Source: Dolomedes plantarius
Lineage: Eukaryota; Arthropoda; Arachnida; Araneae; Dolomedidae
DNA: 64,000 nucleotides
Direction: 5' to 3'
Assembly (NCBI GenBank): GCA_907164885.2
Contig: OU015494.1
Location: 1,704,768 to 1,768,767, forward strand
Part shown: positions 1 through 10,573 of the stretch, in pieces
How positions within the stretch are numbered: the first letter of the stretch is position 1
Layout: each line of letters starts with the position of its first letter
Translations under genes and position numbers: made by a program
Notes under the pieces: generated by a model
What the model was told of the DNA's origin: nothing
Seen by the model: the letters and a program-made list of their open reading frames with translations, nothing else
Databases searched by the model: none

Positions 1-1639
1 CGTTAACTAGTCTCTTGTACAATTACCAGTTTCTATAATTAAAAGGGTCTTGAGAGCAAAATTTTATTTCATTCAATTTCATTTTGGGATACACAAGTGT
101 ACTTTTCTACATGCAAATAATATCTTAACACTGTGAAATGTTACATGAATCCATAATAAATCCATGAAATTTAGTTTAGGTTTTGATACATATCCTGAAC
201 CAATAAGTCTATTGCTTAACGTTTTCGCTTTTGCATTTAGGCAAGGTTTCAAAATAAGTTGTTTTTAAGATTTATAAAAAGTTTGTCATAACAAATTAAT
301 TACTTTAAAATGCAAGTATAGAATCTTTTTTTCAGACTAACTTTCGTTTCAGGGAAAATTTTTTCAGATTGTTTTCTCTGAATGAAAAATCCTGAAAACA
401 TTTTGAATAAACAAAACTAAGGAATGTTGTAAAAATGATTAGAGACACTTTCCAGGGAATTCTAGACGAATGAGAAATCGCGAAAAATTAAGGTTCAAGA
501 AAAAATGACAAAGTACAACCCTGTGCAGCAAGATACGTATGGGCACAAAACAAATGTTGTTCTTGCAATGTGTTCATAGCATAAATATGAGATTTGGGAT
601 ATTTGATTCTATAAGCTCTATAGTATGTTTTAGTCAAAGAAATAATATAAATGATTTTCTTTTAGAATGTCGTGCCTCAGATCGTATTTAATACGCGTGT
701 GTAAAGAAAAATATATGTTGTGACATACATTACATGTTTTATAATATTCATAATACTTAGTAACTGTCATTTTCAAATAAGTTAAATTGTTTTTCTGTCA
801 TAAATTATATGTGCCCTAAAGGAATATATTTTTTTTTGAAAAACTTAATTGCAGGAATAGTTAATATGACAGACCTCTGTAGACCAGCAGTTACTCGAGT
901 TTAACATTCAGACTGTGGATACATATTTAATTTGTCTTTCTCGTTATTGTTGTTGTTATCCAAGACTTCAAAGATAAGATGACAGAAAATCAATGGAGTT
1001 TCCAAGCGCAAAAAACAAATTATCATATCTTTTTTTTCTTTAATTTAGAAGGGATAATCGCAGAAGGGGGAACCGCATTATCGAATCTGGATCCTGTTGA
1101 AATTTATCCACGGCATATAGCTCCTTCCATGCACATATATATAAAATTACCATACAAAATTGCATTTTTGTATTCATAAAGGACGATTAAATACAGATAT
1201 ATTAAAATACAGAAAAGCTTTCGTAAGGGAACTAGCCTGATTACACAGGCCTACAGGAAAAAAATTGGTGCCTAGGATTTTAGCTATAAATGGGGCGCTG
1301 AATCTAAATATGAAATCAGTTTTTCTCTATCAGCTTTACATTTTTAGATACATCCGCTAATTTATAATTGTTTTTTTCGAGTATGGGTGATTTCATCGTA
1401 CTTATTATCCATCTGGCGTCCAGTTAGTTATAGGAAAATCCGCTAGAAGAAATAATCATTGCCTTTCCACTAACTGTAGTGACCTTCAACGTTTCGACTA
1501 GAGTTGAGGTTCGTTTGTGAGTTCTCTTCGTGCACGTAATATCGAAGTGGGCCTCGCGTAATATTTCTATTTAGGAAAGAGTTGTTATAGAGTTAACCTA
1601 AAACGTACTGTGTTGTAGATTGTTGTATTTGTGTTGTAG
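1..1639. other. AT-rich stretch, no gene seen
   Basis: No open frame of convincing composition, RNA gene or repeat boundary is visible. The only open frame over 60 codons (979-1179, plus) has low-complexity Phe runs and no family resemblance. The last 150 bases before 1640 are less AT-rich and may be the leader of the pseudogene that follows. Confidence 0.6.
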
Positions 1640-3331
1640 AATGGAAATAAAAGGAGTTCAAGTAGAAGAACCTCTGTAAATCATTTTGATGCGTTTTGCT
1701 ACATATGCGGAGGCGGAGAATACACGTTAAACGAAAGCAGAAAAAATGTTACTGAATTTGTAAAGAGGGCTTATCTTGGATACTTTGGGGTTAGGCTTGG
1801 TGATCAGGATAAAATCTGGGTACTGCATATGGTCTGTAAAACTAGAACAGAACATTTACAACAGTGGACTACCGGGAAAAGGAAAAGCCTGAAATTCGGC
1901 GTATCAATGGTTTGGAGAGAATAGAAAAACCACTTCGATGACTGTTATTTCTGCCTAGTAAAAATTAATGGAATCATTCGAAACAATCGTATCAAGTGAA
2001 CTTATCCTGATTTAGTCTCTGCAAGATGCCCTGTCCCTCACTCAGAGGAAATGCCGATCCCAACGTTTCACCAGCTACCAGAGCTCTGTGAGGACGAGTA
2101 TTGTCCCTCTGATCACCCCTCTGATACTAATGAAGATGACAGTGATTATGAGGGGATGTCATCAATTCTCAACGTTTCAATCAGGAGGAATTAAATGATC
2201 TCACCAGAATTCTCAAGCTGTAAAAAGAAGCTTCTGAATTACTGGCTTCCAAGTTGAACGACAAAAATTTATTGGAAAAAGGAACAAACATTACCTTTTA
2301 TCGTACAAGAGAAAAGGATCTGATACCCTTCATCTCTCAAGAACACAATCTTATATTTGTCACTATCTTAGAGGACTCCTAGGAAAAATGGATCTTCCTG
2401 AATATTTTACAGATGATTGGCGCCTATTTATTGGCAGCACAAAGCGAAGTTTGAAAATGTCCTTCTACACAATGGGAACAAATATGGTTCAATACCAATT
2501 GCTCACTCAACGAAAATGAAAAAAGAATATAGCACCATAGTTTTGGTCTTGGGGAAGATAAAGTATCATGAACATCAATGGGTGATTTGATTGGAATTAA
2601 AAATGGTAAACTTTTTCCTTGGACAGCAAAGTGGCTATGTCAAATATCCTTGTTTCGTGTGTCTCTGAGATAGCAGAGACAAAACACACCACTGGGTTAA
2701 AAAAGAGTGGCTTGAGAGAGAAAACATGGACGTTAGGGAAAATAATGCCATTAACGACCCCTTAGTTGACCGAGAGAATATCATCTTTCCTCTACTGTAT
2801 ATCAAGCTGGATCTAATGAAGCAGTTTTTAAATGCTATTGATAAGAACGGATCATGCTTTGCATATATAGGTATAAAAATACCTAAGATGAGTACGGAAG
2901 AAAATAAAGCAGGAATATTTGACGGCCCACAGGTAAGACAACTCATTAAGGATCCTGCCCTCGTAAATTTCATGAATGAGGCTGAGCGAAAAGCCTGGAC
3001 TTCATTTGTTGCAGTTGTCGGAAATTTTCATGGCAAACGCAAAGCTGAAAATTATGTTGAACTGGTAAACGAGAAGCTAAACAGTTTCAGATCTCTTGGG
3101 TGTAACATGAGCATTAAGGTACACTATTTACACAGCTACTTAGACCGTTTTTCTGAAAATTTAGGAGACACCAGTGAGGAACAAAGTGGAAGATTTCACC
3201 AGGATATTAAAACTACAGAGGACAGGTACCAAGGAAGATGGGATACGCACATGACGGCAGATTACTGCTGCAATTTAAAAAGAGACTGTTCAAGAATATC
3301 ACGGAAAAAAAGTTTCCGAAGTGTTCAGTGA
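1640..3331 (+). pseudogene. Unnamed arthropod multicopy protein family, degraded copy
   Basis: I recognise this as a member of a large family found in many copies in arthropod genomes and usually annotated only as uncharacterized protein; I know no assigned function. Visible landmarks in order are a CxxC finger (FCYICGG, near 1690), a second Cys pair (DDCYFC, near 1945), the block ENVLLHNGNKYGSIPIAHS (about 2452-2510), GYVKYPCFVCL (about 2634-2664), GIFDGPQVRQLIKD (about 2910), LGCNMSIKVHYLHSYLD (about 3097), GRFHQDI and the C-terminal hallmark ADYCCNLKRD (about 3260). The first part is broken by a stop at 1922-1924 and by several stops and frame changes up to about 2620. The last 201 codons (2726-3331) are open. 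An ATG at 1641 is out of frame with the finger, so the original start is unclear. The Cys-rich N-terminus suggests nucleic-acid binding (inference). No inverted terminal repeats were found around it. Confidence 0.75.
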
Positions 3332-6300
3332 CTAGTTGGTTTGATCGATGACTTTTTCCTCTTTCTTACTCTTTGTAATTAGATAAGTACTACTGCAATA
3401 TTCTCTATGATTTTTATGTTCCTTTGAAAATTTTTAAAAATATAATAATAACAAAAACTTCCGTGTTTAGTTTTCTATTTGATCCATGGATTTAACTTAA
3501 AATAGTGTAACGTTTATTTCACTAAAATGTTATATCTTAGAAATTTGAGCTCCTAGGCAAAATTTAATGCCATATTTAAATTCAGGGCATCAAATTCATA
3601 TAAAATCAGCTACAAATACCCTGTCACCAAAACCACTGTTGAACTGTGTTATCTTCACGGCGAGAAATTGATTTTGGATAATAGATCTCCTACTGAAAAT
3701 ATCTTCACGGCGAGAAATTGATTTTGGATAATAGATCTCCTACTGAAAACCAAATTACAACACTCTAAACTAAAAATTAGTGTGAGATTTCATTCCAACT
3801 AGTACAAGTAGATATTCTGTTTATTTAAACTCCAAATATACGTTTTCCTGGAAGACATTTTCAGTCACATTCTAATGGTATTTTAATAATTACTGGATTT
3901 AAATACTCGTAATTTACCCTTCCATGTTATGCATAGAAATATAGTCGGCAAATTATATAGACATTAAGCGATAAGATCATAATACTTTTATGCTGGAAGA
4001 AGGATTTTTTTAAAATTATCTCAAAAGTTGTGACTGTTGTGACACTTTTTTTACAACAGCCTCAATACGCAAAGTTTTAATAAATTTGTAAAACTAACAT
4101 GGATTTAATAAAAAATTGTAGCCATACTTATATTTCTTTTAAATATTTCAGTTGTATAATATAATAATGTAATATACAGATGTTGATAAAGTCCAATGGA
4201 CAATATTGATTGGTTTGAAAATATGTGTCTGTCCTTACATATATTTAATTGCGGAGTATTAAATATCACACATAACAAAGTAAGTATCGATAAGGTTACT
4301 TTAAATACAAAAATAAATACTGAGCGTTGAACATTTAACATTTTAAAATTATGAACATTCTGCTTTTGACAAAATAAATATGTTACTTCCTCAGCAGAGT
4401 GACAAAAACGAAATAAATTATGCTGAGATACGTATAAGAACCCAAAAGTTATGGGACTATGAATAGATAAATACATATTCCAATGTGTATGTGTGTGTGT
4501 GAACTCATGAATTAAAATACTTTAAGCAAAATCCAGCTTAACTGAAAGTAAATAATAAAAATGAATAATTGGTTTCAAAGTGAAGAGTTGTATAATTAAA
4601 TTGTCATTTGACTTAAAAAACAAACAAACTATTTTTCAATGCGCGCTTATTAAAAATAACACAATTCCAACAAAAATGGTCGATTAAATAGAATATTAAA
4701 ATTATGCAAAGACGTAGTATTATATTTAATGTTTCATAAATGTGTGTTTCTGTTACAAATTCTAATTCTAAATATTATTGCATAGATTTCCATCATACAT
4801 CTCTAACTTTAGTTAAAAAAAGCAATGCATCAAGTACATTGAATGAATGCTGGCAATATGTTTCTCCTTTTAAGGAATGAACTCGTATTTTACATGACAA
4901 ATTAAAATCCATTTCTATTTTTATTACTAATCTGATGAATTTCCCGAAATTTCGTATTTTTCATAAGGCTAATAGTTATCGTGTACAACAGCTAGTGCGT
5001 CAAGCCTAACAGTCAAGCTTTCAATGATTTGTTGTCTTCCCTTGTTCAATGACCTCTAGCAGTATCTAGGCGCGTGGTAGTCCCCTATTCACTCCATGCC
5101 TTCTGTTTGCACCCCAGTGTGGTAAGACTTGTAGGTATTTACATAATTCCTCAAAAATTGGAAATTAAAATAAGTGAATAAGTTGAGTGGAAGTAGCTTG
5201 AGTGGAGAACTCTAGAAATACGACATTTTTAATTTTTGCAGCGAATAGATTAGTTTTCGAACTACGTTCTATATTCATTGAAATACTGAAAGATACTTAA
5301 AGTCTCATTTTGAGATTGAAGACTAAATATTGATAAATTGGAGTTGCAGCACCACAAATGTAATGTTTTAAATTTCAAATTCATTTCTGTAGAGTTCAAA
5401 GATACATCATTCTGTGTTAATTAGTTACAAGACACTAGATAAGTGTTACTAAAGAATAATTGAAATATTTCAGCACGTCTCTTTTAAACTAATATTCTTT
5501 ATTTAAACGAATCTGTGCTATTTGGTCTATTTAACACGTTTTTGAAGTTCTGTTCTAGTACTTTGAAGATAAATATTACAACACATAGAAGATACAAACA
5601 AAACGAATTATGGCATTTTTAAAAAGTAGCTTAGGGTACTATTATTATAGGAAGCCACCAATAAAGGCCTCCTTGGGAAAATACATCCATTAAGTAATCT
5701 GAATCACTGCCTAAGACGCGATTTATCACTTTATCTAATTAACATAATGAAGAGAATATTGATGTGTAGACTAGTGGCTAAGAGCTTTGATAAGCGTACT
5801 ACAGCTGCACCCGGTATTTGTCGTGAGATCTAAATTCATATAATCAAAAGCCAACTATTTATGGTGTTAATAAGTAATCATCTTAGATGGCTGCTTTAAT
5901 AAATGATAAGATCGAAAATGGCAGCTTTCGGAAAGTTTAAACGTTCGAAAATATTTTAAGTATTCATCGATTCCTAATCTGAATACATGTAATAAGAAGG
6001 TGACATTTCGAGGGTTATATTTAATGAAAATTTATTGTCTGATCTACAGTTTTAGATTTCATTGCTTTAGACTTATTGATATATCAGAGTTAACTTATAC
6101 GTTAGCATTTTTGTTCTAGAGTTTACATTTATTACGGTATTTTTATTTCTAATACTTAGTATAATTTTCACAATAATGATTTTTATTAATCTTTAATACC
6201 AATCAGCATTCTGTTTTATAATACTTTGTATGAATTTCCATGCAGGTTGGGATATTTATTTGAGAAAAATGAGATCAATGTGATATAATTGTAAGAAAGA

Positions 6301-7419
6301 AAAATGAAAAGATGTTTTGAGACTAAATGCCGAGTTTAAATGATCTGTTAGATGTTACGTGCTACTATTTTTTAGCTTTAAATTGTACTATAAAACGTTA
6401 TTATTTTTGAAATATTTCCATTTAAATTTAAAGCACACAATTTATTTTTGATTTCGTAAATAATGCTTAAAATTTTCTCTGCAAACAGTTGTCAAAAAAT
6501 GCATTAGTGTTTACTTATTTCAATAAGTAGGTGATATTTCCAAAATAGAAAAATTTCTGACTCAGAAAACTCATACGTGTATTTTGGATTTTACGAATGT
6601 TTATTCGAATACAAATTAATAACTAGGCTTTTAGGGTTTGGAATACACAGGTTTAGCAGATTTATGTTCTCCTTATATTTACTTAAAAAACAGGAATATG
6701 TCAAAAGTAAAGTATCTTATCCTATTAATGAAAAAAAATATTAATTAGAACATTTCAGAACTGTAAAAATGTCAAAATAATTCATTTATATAATACATAA
6801 GGACATCTGTATTTTTATATTGGGATTTTGTTAGTATATTTATACGAAGATATAAAAAATTTATTTTAAATAATTTATAACTTCTGCTAAGATTTAAAAA
6901 AAATGCTCGTGGTTAAACATGCAGCTTGATACATTTAAATTTAAAAAATTTAGACTTAAAATCTATAAAATTTAGACTTAAAATCTATTTTAAATATTTA
7001 ACAGGTGCAAATTACATGTCGAAGTAAAGTAAAATTATGAGGTATAATCAATTTCTTCAACTTACATCTAAAATATAAAGTGTATAAGTACTATGTGCAT
7101 TAAAACCAATAAATCTGTAAAACTTGTAAATTTCGAAGTTCATACCAAAACTAATTGAAATAAATATCTTTTGTAAATATGCATGGTTAATATTTTTACA
7201 TACGCAGTTTAAAAAGTGTATTAAAATCAACATTTTTCATGAACAGAAAGAAGTTTAAAATTGAAACTGAGGGTAAAAATACCCTTATCTGATGACAGAA
7301 AATGATGACTCCTATTTTCGAATATTGTGTAACGTCATCGTAGTTGAAAATAAACACACGAGATACAGAATTATTTAAAACGATGCTTATATTTAAGATC
7401 CACTTATGCACGATATATA
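3332..7419. other. AT-rich stretch, no gene seen
   Basis: Mostly A/T-rich DNA without a credible coding region. It contains a 50-bp tandem duplication near 3.7 kb, listed separately, and a short TG run near 4490. Open frames such as 4105-4476 (minus) have random composition and no motif. A slightly GC-richer patch at about 5030-5115 shows no frame or RNA fold that I can name. Confidence 0.6.
3651..3750. repeat. Tandem duplication, 50-bp unit x2
   Basis: Unit 3651-3700 is repeated at 3701-3750 with one visible difference (the last base). The unit begins ATCTTCACGGCGAG and ends TACTGAAAA. Near identity implies a recent replication-slippage type duplication or an assembly duplication. Confidence 0.95.
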
Positions 7420-7449
7420 CAGAGGCTGTTCGCACATTTTTTAGACGAT
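7420..7449 (+). repeat. Left terminal inverted repeat of mariner-like element
   Basis: Inverted partner of 8691-8720 with a single mismatch. The outer 12 bases are CAGAGGCTGTTC. Confidence 0.93.
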
Positions 7450-7563
7450 TTTGGTAAGCGGTAATAAAAAATCGTTTGCTGCAAAAGAAATAATTGCAAT
7501 TGTACTATGTTTTTAAAAGTCAAAATTATGGTCTGCGGCTTGAAAGTTTTGTTTTTATTCAAA

Positions 7564-8666
7564 ATGGCGTTCTTAACAAAGCAGTGGTTCGAATGCTACA
7601 TTTATGATCTTTCCGAAGAGAAATATGCATACTCCGTTATCCAAAAACGATGTGAGAGTCATGGTTTTGTGATATATAAAGCGTCGATAGGTAATATTGT
7701 CAACAAGAAAGGAAAAAAGCGTCAAATTCGAGCCTCAAGTGGGACAAAAATTCCAAACAAGTATCCAATGAAAAAACGGACGTCTTCGACTATTGCAAAG
7801 GTACGTTGTTTAATGTTAAAAGAAAATCCCCCTAGTCAAAGGACAGTTGCAAAATCATTAAAACGCTCGGTGTTCACTGAAAACAAAATGATAAACGTTG
7901 ATTTAAATCTTAAGAAATGGAAAAAACGCAATGTGCATCGTCTTCTTCCAAATTATACCGCTGAACGCAGGACACGCTGCAGAATTCTATATGAGAAACA
8001 CTTATCCAAAGAAAAATGGAAAACAATTGTCACAATAGATGAATCATGGGTGTATTTAAATGATTGCAACAAAAAAAAGAGCCTATATTATCATAAAAGG
8101 GGAGAAAAAGATTTAAGTACATGGTTCAAAGAACCGAAAGAAGTTTTTCCAAGGGATTCATGATTGTTGCTGGTTTTTCTTATTATGGCAAGTTACAAAT
8201 AAAGAGAGTGGAAAAAAATGTCAAGATTAACTCCAAATACTATCAGGAACATATTTTATCGCCAATTTTTCTGAATGAAATACCATCGCTTTACCCACAG
8301 TGCCATCAATCTGTGAGACTCCATCAGGACAAAGCTAGCAGTCACACATCAAAATCCACTGTAAATTTCCTAAAAGAAATGGAACACAAAACTGGTATCA
8401 AGGCCATACACTTCACTGATATCCCTACTAAATCTCCCGATGTATCACCTATGGATTTTTGTGCTTTCGGACTTTTAAAATCTGCATTATCCAAACGTCG
8501 TCCCAAAACCCTTACAGGACTCTGGAAAGCTGTTCAGGAGGAATGGGATAGATTACCTCTTCTGACACTTCAAAAGGCATTATTATCCTGGAAATTGCGG
8601 TGTCGAAAGATAGTTCAGAATAAGGGATGTCAAATAGAACATTTAAAACACAAGAATTTTATGTAA
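7564..8666 (+). pseudogene. Mariner-like transposase, DD41D type, one frameshift
   Basis: Transposase that would cut and rejoin the element at its inverted repeats in the nucleus. I place the start at the ATG at 7564 (MAFLTKQWFE), inside a longer open frame beginning at 7507. The N-terminal half looks like helix-turn-helix DNA-binding domains. The catalytic triad is visible: first Asp in TIDESWVYL (codon about 8038-8040), second in RLHQDKASSHTS, third in SPDVSPMDFCAFG. Exactly 41 residues lie between the second and third Asp, against 34 in classical mariner, which places it in the DD41D group (rosa/Visitor-like). The frame changes between about 8148 and 8160, so no full-length protein can be made; otherwise both halves are open. 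The stop is at 8664-8666, close to the right inverted repeat. Confidence 0.88.
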
Positions 8667-8690
8667 TTTAGTTTTGTGAATGCAATATAC

Positions 8691-8720
8691 ATCGTCTAAA
8701 AAATGTGTGAACAGCCTCTG
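8691..8720 (-). repeat. Right terminal inverted repeat of mariner-like element
   Basis: Inverted partner of 7420-7449, ending ACAGCCTCTG. The following TG replaces the expected TA. Confidence 0.93.
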
Positions 8721-8756
8721 TGCAACTGCATAGAGACGATTCTAGTCTGCATCCAT

Positions 8757-8898
8757 AGATTTCTCTCAAACATTCACTAAAACTATTTCGATCTTTAACC
8801 GAGAGATTTCTCTCAAACATTCACTAAGACTCTTTCAGTCATTAACCGAGAGATTTCTCTGAAACATTCACTGAGACCCTTTCAGTCTTTAACCCGAG
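8757..8898. repeat. Tandem repeat, 47-bp unit x3
   Basis: Three head-to-tail units start at 8757, 8804 and 8851, each opening AGATTTCTCT and closing AACC(C)GAG, with a fourth fragment (AGATTAACC) at 8899. Units differ at several positions; the third is 48 bp. The array begins only 36 bp after the mariner-like element. Confidence 0.93.
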
Positions 8899-9440
8899 AG
8901 ATTAACCCTCAGCACCTGGGACAGCTTCACCCCAATCTTTTCGCTGATCTCTTTAATTCCGGCTGCTGGACCTCTCTCCCCTCCTTTTGTCAGGCGCTCC
9001 TATTTATAGGTTGGTTTGGTTGCGGTTTCCTACTCTTTCCGTGACTACACACGCTGGTCAAACGATCGGTGAACACTTGAGCTCCAAATGGGGTCGTCTT
9101 CATCTCGGTAAGCATTTTCCCGTCCGAGCGCCAGCCAGACTGTATGATTCTTTGGGCTGCCCAGGGGTCAACGCCAGCCAGTCTACCCCTTTGTAACTTC
9201 CGTCTCGATAGACAGAGATGCAGGACAGGGGTGTCTGGCTTCTCTCTGTTCTCGAGGTGTCAGTTGGTTTCAGCTAGATAGATGAAAACTAATTTACACA
9301 GAAGTAGCTCCGAGGCTTGCTTTTTACATGTAATTAAGTGAGACGCCCTCGGATCGTCGGAATAGGTTTTCTAAGAAGAAGAGAGTTTTGGTTCGGGTTG
9401 ATCTCTTCTCAGGGAAGGGGAATCCACGACGTTACAATTG
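8899..9440. other. GC-richer unclassified segment, possibly retroelement-derived
   Basis: This stretch is clearly richer in G+C than its surroundings and contains a TATA-like TATTTATAGG at about 9000 and a region bounded by TGTAAC (9192) and GTTACA (9436), which resembles LTR termini. The flanking bases do not form a target duplication, so an LTR call is only a guess. Short open frames here (8987-9196, 9338-9571) have no recognisable motif. Confidence 0.3.
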
Positions 9441-9630
9441 CAAAATGTTGCTATTACTGCGCTTTAGATTTCAAGCAACATTCATTTGGAACACTTGCCA
9501 GAAGAAATAGGATAATAATTTTCCTGATAAGACCTTATCCGTTATGGTACTTATTTAGAGAGTTATCCTAACAAATAGTCGAATCCAATTCGCTCTCGCT
9601 CCACTGCATTAAGGCAGTAAAACGTTTCCC

Positions 9631-9657
9631 TTTCCCATCATCTGCTAGGATGGGAAA
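9631..9657. other. 9-bp hairpin (TTTCCCATC / GATGGGAAA)
   Basis: Perfect 9-bp arms at 9631-9639 and 9649-9657 with a 9-base loop, and no T-run that would suggest a terminator. Function unknown. Confidence 0.7.
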
Positions 9658-10498
9658 TCATATCGAAGACCGTTAACATGGAGTGTGTTATTTCCTGCAG
9701 AATGTGGCAAGTTACTTTTCTTGAACCTTATCTTGTTTCGGTGGAAATAAATCTATTTCATTGATGTCGAGGGAAGAATCTGTGTTTTAGAGCATTTTTC
9801 ATATTGCTATTCACAGGGTGTACTTTTATGGCAAGATTTGATAAAGTACTTGCAATTCAAAACTAATTTGGGATTTAGTTAAGTAAGGGGGAAATCCACA
9901 GCTCTAGTGCAAAGTCATTTGTTAGCTGTCTCATTTAACGAGAAGTAAATCTATCAATTTAAATGCCAGTTGATTTTAAGTTATCTCTACAATTATGAAG
10001 AGTAAAAATATAGCATCACGTGTGCTTTCATAATCTGGTGTATTATTAAATTTAAATCTGCAGTAAATATATTTTTTAACTCCACAAAAAAAATAATTGT
10101 AAATTTCTTTTGGTTTAAGAAATCGATAAGTTTTGAAAATTTTCTTTTGAACAATCGAGTAATTATTTACATTAAGTTTTCAAATAAGGCATTTTATCAC
10201 TCTAAATCTGAAGTCTTAGTGGGATCTTTCAGAAACTCATTTCACTCAGCTTTGGGGTATTTTAAGAGAAATTAGCGTTAAGCTTAGAGAGTATTCCCTT
10301 CAGACCTTAAGCTTGTCTATTGGTTTTGCCTTTTATTTGTTCTGTATACCTAAAATCTTAGACTTGCATGTTTTAAAATGCAAATTGTGACGTGACATTT
10401 CGAAGAAAGAGGAATTTCTAAAACTTTTTTTCTATTTATAGGAATGAAATTCTCTCTTTCGGAATAATAATATTTTAGAATTGCTTTAAGTAAAAATG

Positions 10499-10501
<3 letters not shown>

Positions 10502-10570
<69 letters not shown>
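10502..10570. repeat. (TA)n microsatellite, 69 bp
   Basis: Uninterrupted alternating T and A. The length is likely polymorphic and may be assembly-limited. Confidence 0.98.

Positions 10571-10573
<3 letters not shown>

Larger units (their letters stand above)
7420..8720 (+). mobile_element. Mariner-like (DD41D) DNA transposon, 1.3 kb
   Basis: Both ends are defined by 30-bp inverted repeats (7420-7449 and 8691-8720) that match at 29 of 30 positions, starting CAGAGGCTGTTC. The left flank is TA (7418-7419); the right flank is TG, probably a mutated copy of the TA target duplication typical of Tc1/mariner. The interior carries one transposase gene broken by one frameshift. Length (1301 bp) fits the superfamily. 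The single frameshift and well-kept ends suggest a fairly young insertion. Confidence 0.9.

Noticed and set aside
4105..4476. 123-codon minus-strand open frame
   Set aside because: Random AT-rich composition, no motif, no neighbouring signals.
8757..8898. CRISPR-like direct repeats
   Set aside because: Units are contiguous with no spacers, in a eukaryotic genome.
9192..9436. Solo LTR bounded by TGTAAC...GTTACA
   Set aside because: Flanking bases do not form a target duplication and no polymerase-related sequence is near.
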